A stretch of DNA of 15,041 nucleotides, from NCBI GenBank assembly GCA_002497025.1, contig DAMG01000080.1, forward strand, positions 7,339 to 22,379. Direction: 5' to 3'. Below the pieces are notes generated by a model. That model had not been told where the DNA came from. It saw only the letters and a list, made by a program, of their open reading frames with translations, and did no database searches. Source of the stretch: Euryarchaeota archaeon UBA126. Lineage in GTDB: Archaea; Thermoplasmatota; Poseidoniia; Poseidoniales; Thalassarchaeaceae. Both the position numbers and the translations under genes were made by a program. Position 1 is the first letter of the stretch; each line of letters opens with the position of its first letter. This document shows positions 13,643-15,041 of this stretch, piece after piece.

Positions 13643-15041
13643 TGGCAGAAGGTGGCTCGGACGAGTTTAGTGGCCGTTTAGGTCTAATCTTCGCAACTAT
13701 TGGTGCAGCAATTGGTACGGGAAATATCTGGCGATTCCCAAGAATGGTAGGTGCAAATGGCGGAGGCTCTTTCCTAGTCCCTTGGTTGATTTTTCTATTC
13801 CTCTGGTCAGTTCCATTGATTATTGCTGAATTTGCTCTAGGAAAGCGAAGCCGAACAGGTACTGTTGGAACATTCCGTATCTTTGCAGGTAAGCGCTTTG
13901 CTTGGATGGGTCTTTGGACAGCATGGATTTCAACTGCGATTGGATTCTATTATGCGGTCGTAACGGGCTGGTGTATCAATTACTTCCAGACTGCAGTTAG
14001 AGGCGGATTAGGATCTGAGGTAGACACCGTTGAGGTTTGGAATTCTTTCTTACAGAATCCAATGGAAGTGGTCTTCTTCCAAGCCATCGCCGTAGCAATC
14101 ACTATGCTGGCAATTTGGAAAGGTGCGAAGGCTATCGAAAAGGTCAATGTCAGTTTGATGATATCTCTATTCGTTCTACTATTTGCTGCCTTATTCCTAT
14201 CATTCGTAATGGATCTCGAAGATGGTAGTTTGGATGGTTTTGTCTATATGTTTAGTATTCAGCCAGAATATCTAGCCCAACCTGAAACTTGGATTAACGG
14301 ACTTTCACAATCCGCTTGGTCCTGTTCGGCAGGAATGGGTATGGCAATTACCTATTCTGTCTACATGAGAAAGGACGAGGATACAACTCTCAATGCCGCT
14401 ACTATGTGCCTTGCAAACAATAGCATCTCAATCATCGCAGGTCTAACTGTGATGATGGCGGTATTCGCAGTAGTCGATGACCCACTGGCTGCGGTTAGTG
14501 GTGGAAGCAGTGCAATCACCTTCCTAGTACTTCCAGAAGTCTTCGCGCAGGCCCCCGGTGGACCTGTTGTGCAATTAGCGATGGTTACAATGTTCTTCCT
14601 AGCGTTGTCTTTTGCAGCGCTAACTTCTATGATTTCAACAGTCGAGCTTTGTGTCAGAAACTTCGTCGACCACGGCATCGAGAGACCTCAAGCGGTTGGA
14701 TTCACTAGCCTTGCAATATTCTTCTTTGGATTACCAAGTGCAGTAACATGGATTTTGGTCGACGACTCAACAGGTGTCGCTTTTCCACAATTCCTAGAGG
14801 TACAAGACCACATTTGGGGATACGGACTAATGTTCAGTGGTCTTTTCATCGCTTACTCAATTTGGAAGTATGGCTGGAATCGCTATCGTGCATGGCAAGA
14901 AGAGAATGATATCTCTGGCTTTTCTCTACGAGACTATCTAGACAATGGTGTCTCCTCCTTCCGCGATGATTTCATCAATACTGGAGACAATGATTGGTGG
15001 ATTGGAAAGTGGTGGGATTACATCATGTATCTTGGATTCCC
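13642..15041 (+). CDS. Sodium:neurotransmitter symporter (NSS) family transporter, 3' end missing
   Basis: The frame is open from ATG 13642 to the window edge (466 residues), so the gene is cut. Residues 11-43 follow the LeuT-type first helix: RLGLIFATIGAAIGTGNIWRFP with Asn28, then ANGGGSFLVPW, the unwound sodium and substrate site. ALTSMIS (Thr328, Ser329) in helix 8 matches the Na2 site. About ten hydrophobic helices are visible and an eleventh appears to begin at the edge (WWDYIMYLGFP). The transporter should import amino acids with sodium across the cytoplasmic membrane; which one cannot be told. Its ATG shares one base with the TGA of the M14 peptidase (TGATG at 13640-13644), so the two are translationally coupled, and gene order suggests uptake of the amino acids that peptidase frees. 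Confidence 0.94.
   Translation, partial: MAEGGSDEFSGRLGLIFATIGAAIGTGNIWRFPRMVGANGGGSFLVPWLIFLFLWSVPLIIAEFALGKRSRTGTVGTFRIFAGKRFAWMGLWTAWISTAIGFYYAVVTGWCINYFQTAVRGGLGSEVDTVEVWNSFLQNPMEVVFFQAIAVAITMLAIWKGAKAIEKVNVSLMISLFVLLFAALFLSFVMDLEDGSLDGFVYMFSIQPEYLAQPETWINGLSQSAWSCSAGMGMAITYSVYMRKDEDTTLNAATMCLANNSISIIAGLTVMMAVFAVVDDPLAAVSGGSSAITFLVLPEVFAQAPGGPVVQLAMVTMFFLALSFAALTSMISTVELCVRNFVDHGIERPQAVGFTSLAIFFFGLPSAVTWILVDDSTGVAFPQFLEVQDHIWGYGLMFSGLFIAYSIWKYGWNRYRAWQEENDISGFSLRDYLDNGVSSFRDDFINTGDNDWWIGKWWDYIMYLGF

Noticed and set aside
14361..14678. Minus-strand open frame of 105 residues opposite the NSS transporter
   Set aside because: The plus strand here codes for conserved NSS helices 7 and 8, including the Na2-site ALTS motif.
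1..15041. tRNA or rRNA genes, CRISPR repeats, insertion-sequence ends
   Set aside because: No cloverleaf-like T-loop context outside coding sequence, no regularly spaced direct repeats and no inverted-repeat-bounded transposase were seen on reading; a covariance-model search would be the decisive test.

Overview
The window reads as a gene-dense piece of an archaeal genome, most likely a marine planktonic euryarchaeote of the Marine Group II (Poseidoniales) kind. That assignment is inference. It rests on an archaeal-type phosphoglycerate kinase, a cis-prenyltransferase beside sugar-phosphate genes, a secreted peptidase with calcium-type Asp repeats, almost no intergenic space, overlapping starts and stops, few convincing Shine-Dalgarno sites, and one well placed TATA-like box for leaderless transcription. 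No rRNA, tRNA, CRISPR array, insertion sequence or phage gene was seen, and no gene-free stretch longer than about 150 bases.

Layout, left to right. 1-938 (+): the tail of an unknown gene, then a small cassette of a plant-type [2Fe-2S] ferredoxin, a 53-residue one-helix membrane protein and a cupin, the last two overlapping. 943-2528 (-): an M24 (Xaa-Pro type) peptidase followed, with an ATGA overlap, by a small protein resembling the DUF59/MIP18 family. 2583-4421 (+): phosphoglycerate kinase and an unknown four-helix membrane protein. 4422-8253 (-): a five-gene run, HAD phosphatase - cis-prenyltransferase - Nudix hydrolase - RidA - phosphomannomutase/phosphoglucomutase. 8396-9622 (+): an unrecognised protein with two C-terminal membrane helices and the outline of a degenerate aminoglycoside-phosphotransferase-like kinase. 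9623-11356 (-): an MscS-type channel and a 2,3-bisphosphoglycerate-dependent phosphoglycerate mutase. 11456-15041 (+): a signal-peptide-bearing, membrane-anchored M14 zinc carboxypeptidase and an NSS-family sodium-coupled transporter that overlaps it by one base and runs off the window.

How the genes may work together. The M14 peptidase and the NSS transporter look like a digest-and-import unit: amino acids released at the cell surface are taken up with sodium, which fits a protein-feeding marine heterotroph; the cytosolic M24 peptidase could finish proline-containing peptides. Phosphoglycerate kinase and mutase are consecutive steps of central carbon metabolism but sit in different transcription units. 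The prenyltransferase and the hexose-phosphate mutase could supply the lipid carrier and the activated sugar for surface glycans, and the HAD phosphatase, which resembles the HAD half of UbiA-HAD fusion proteins, may act on a polyprenyl-linked phosphate. The most novel-looking items are the pseudokinase-like membrane protein, the ferredoxin/mini-membrane-protein/cupin cassette, and the calcium-type inserts that interrupt the M14 catalytic domain.
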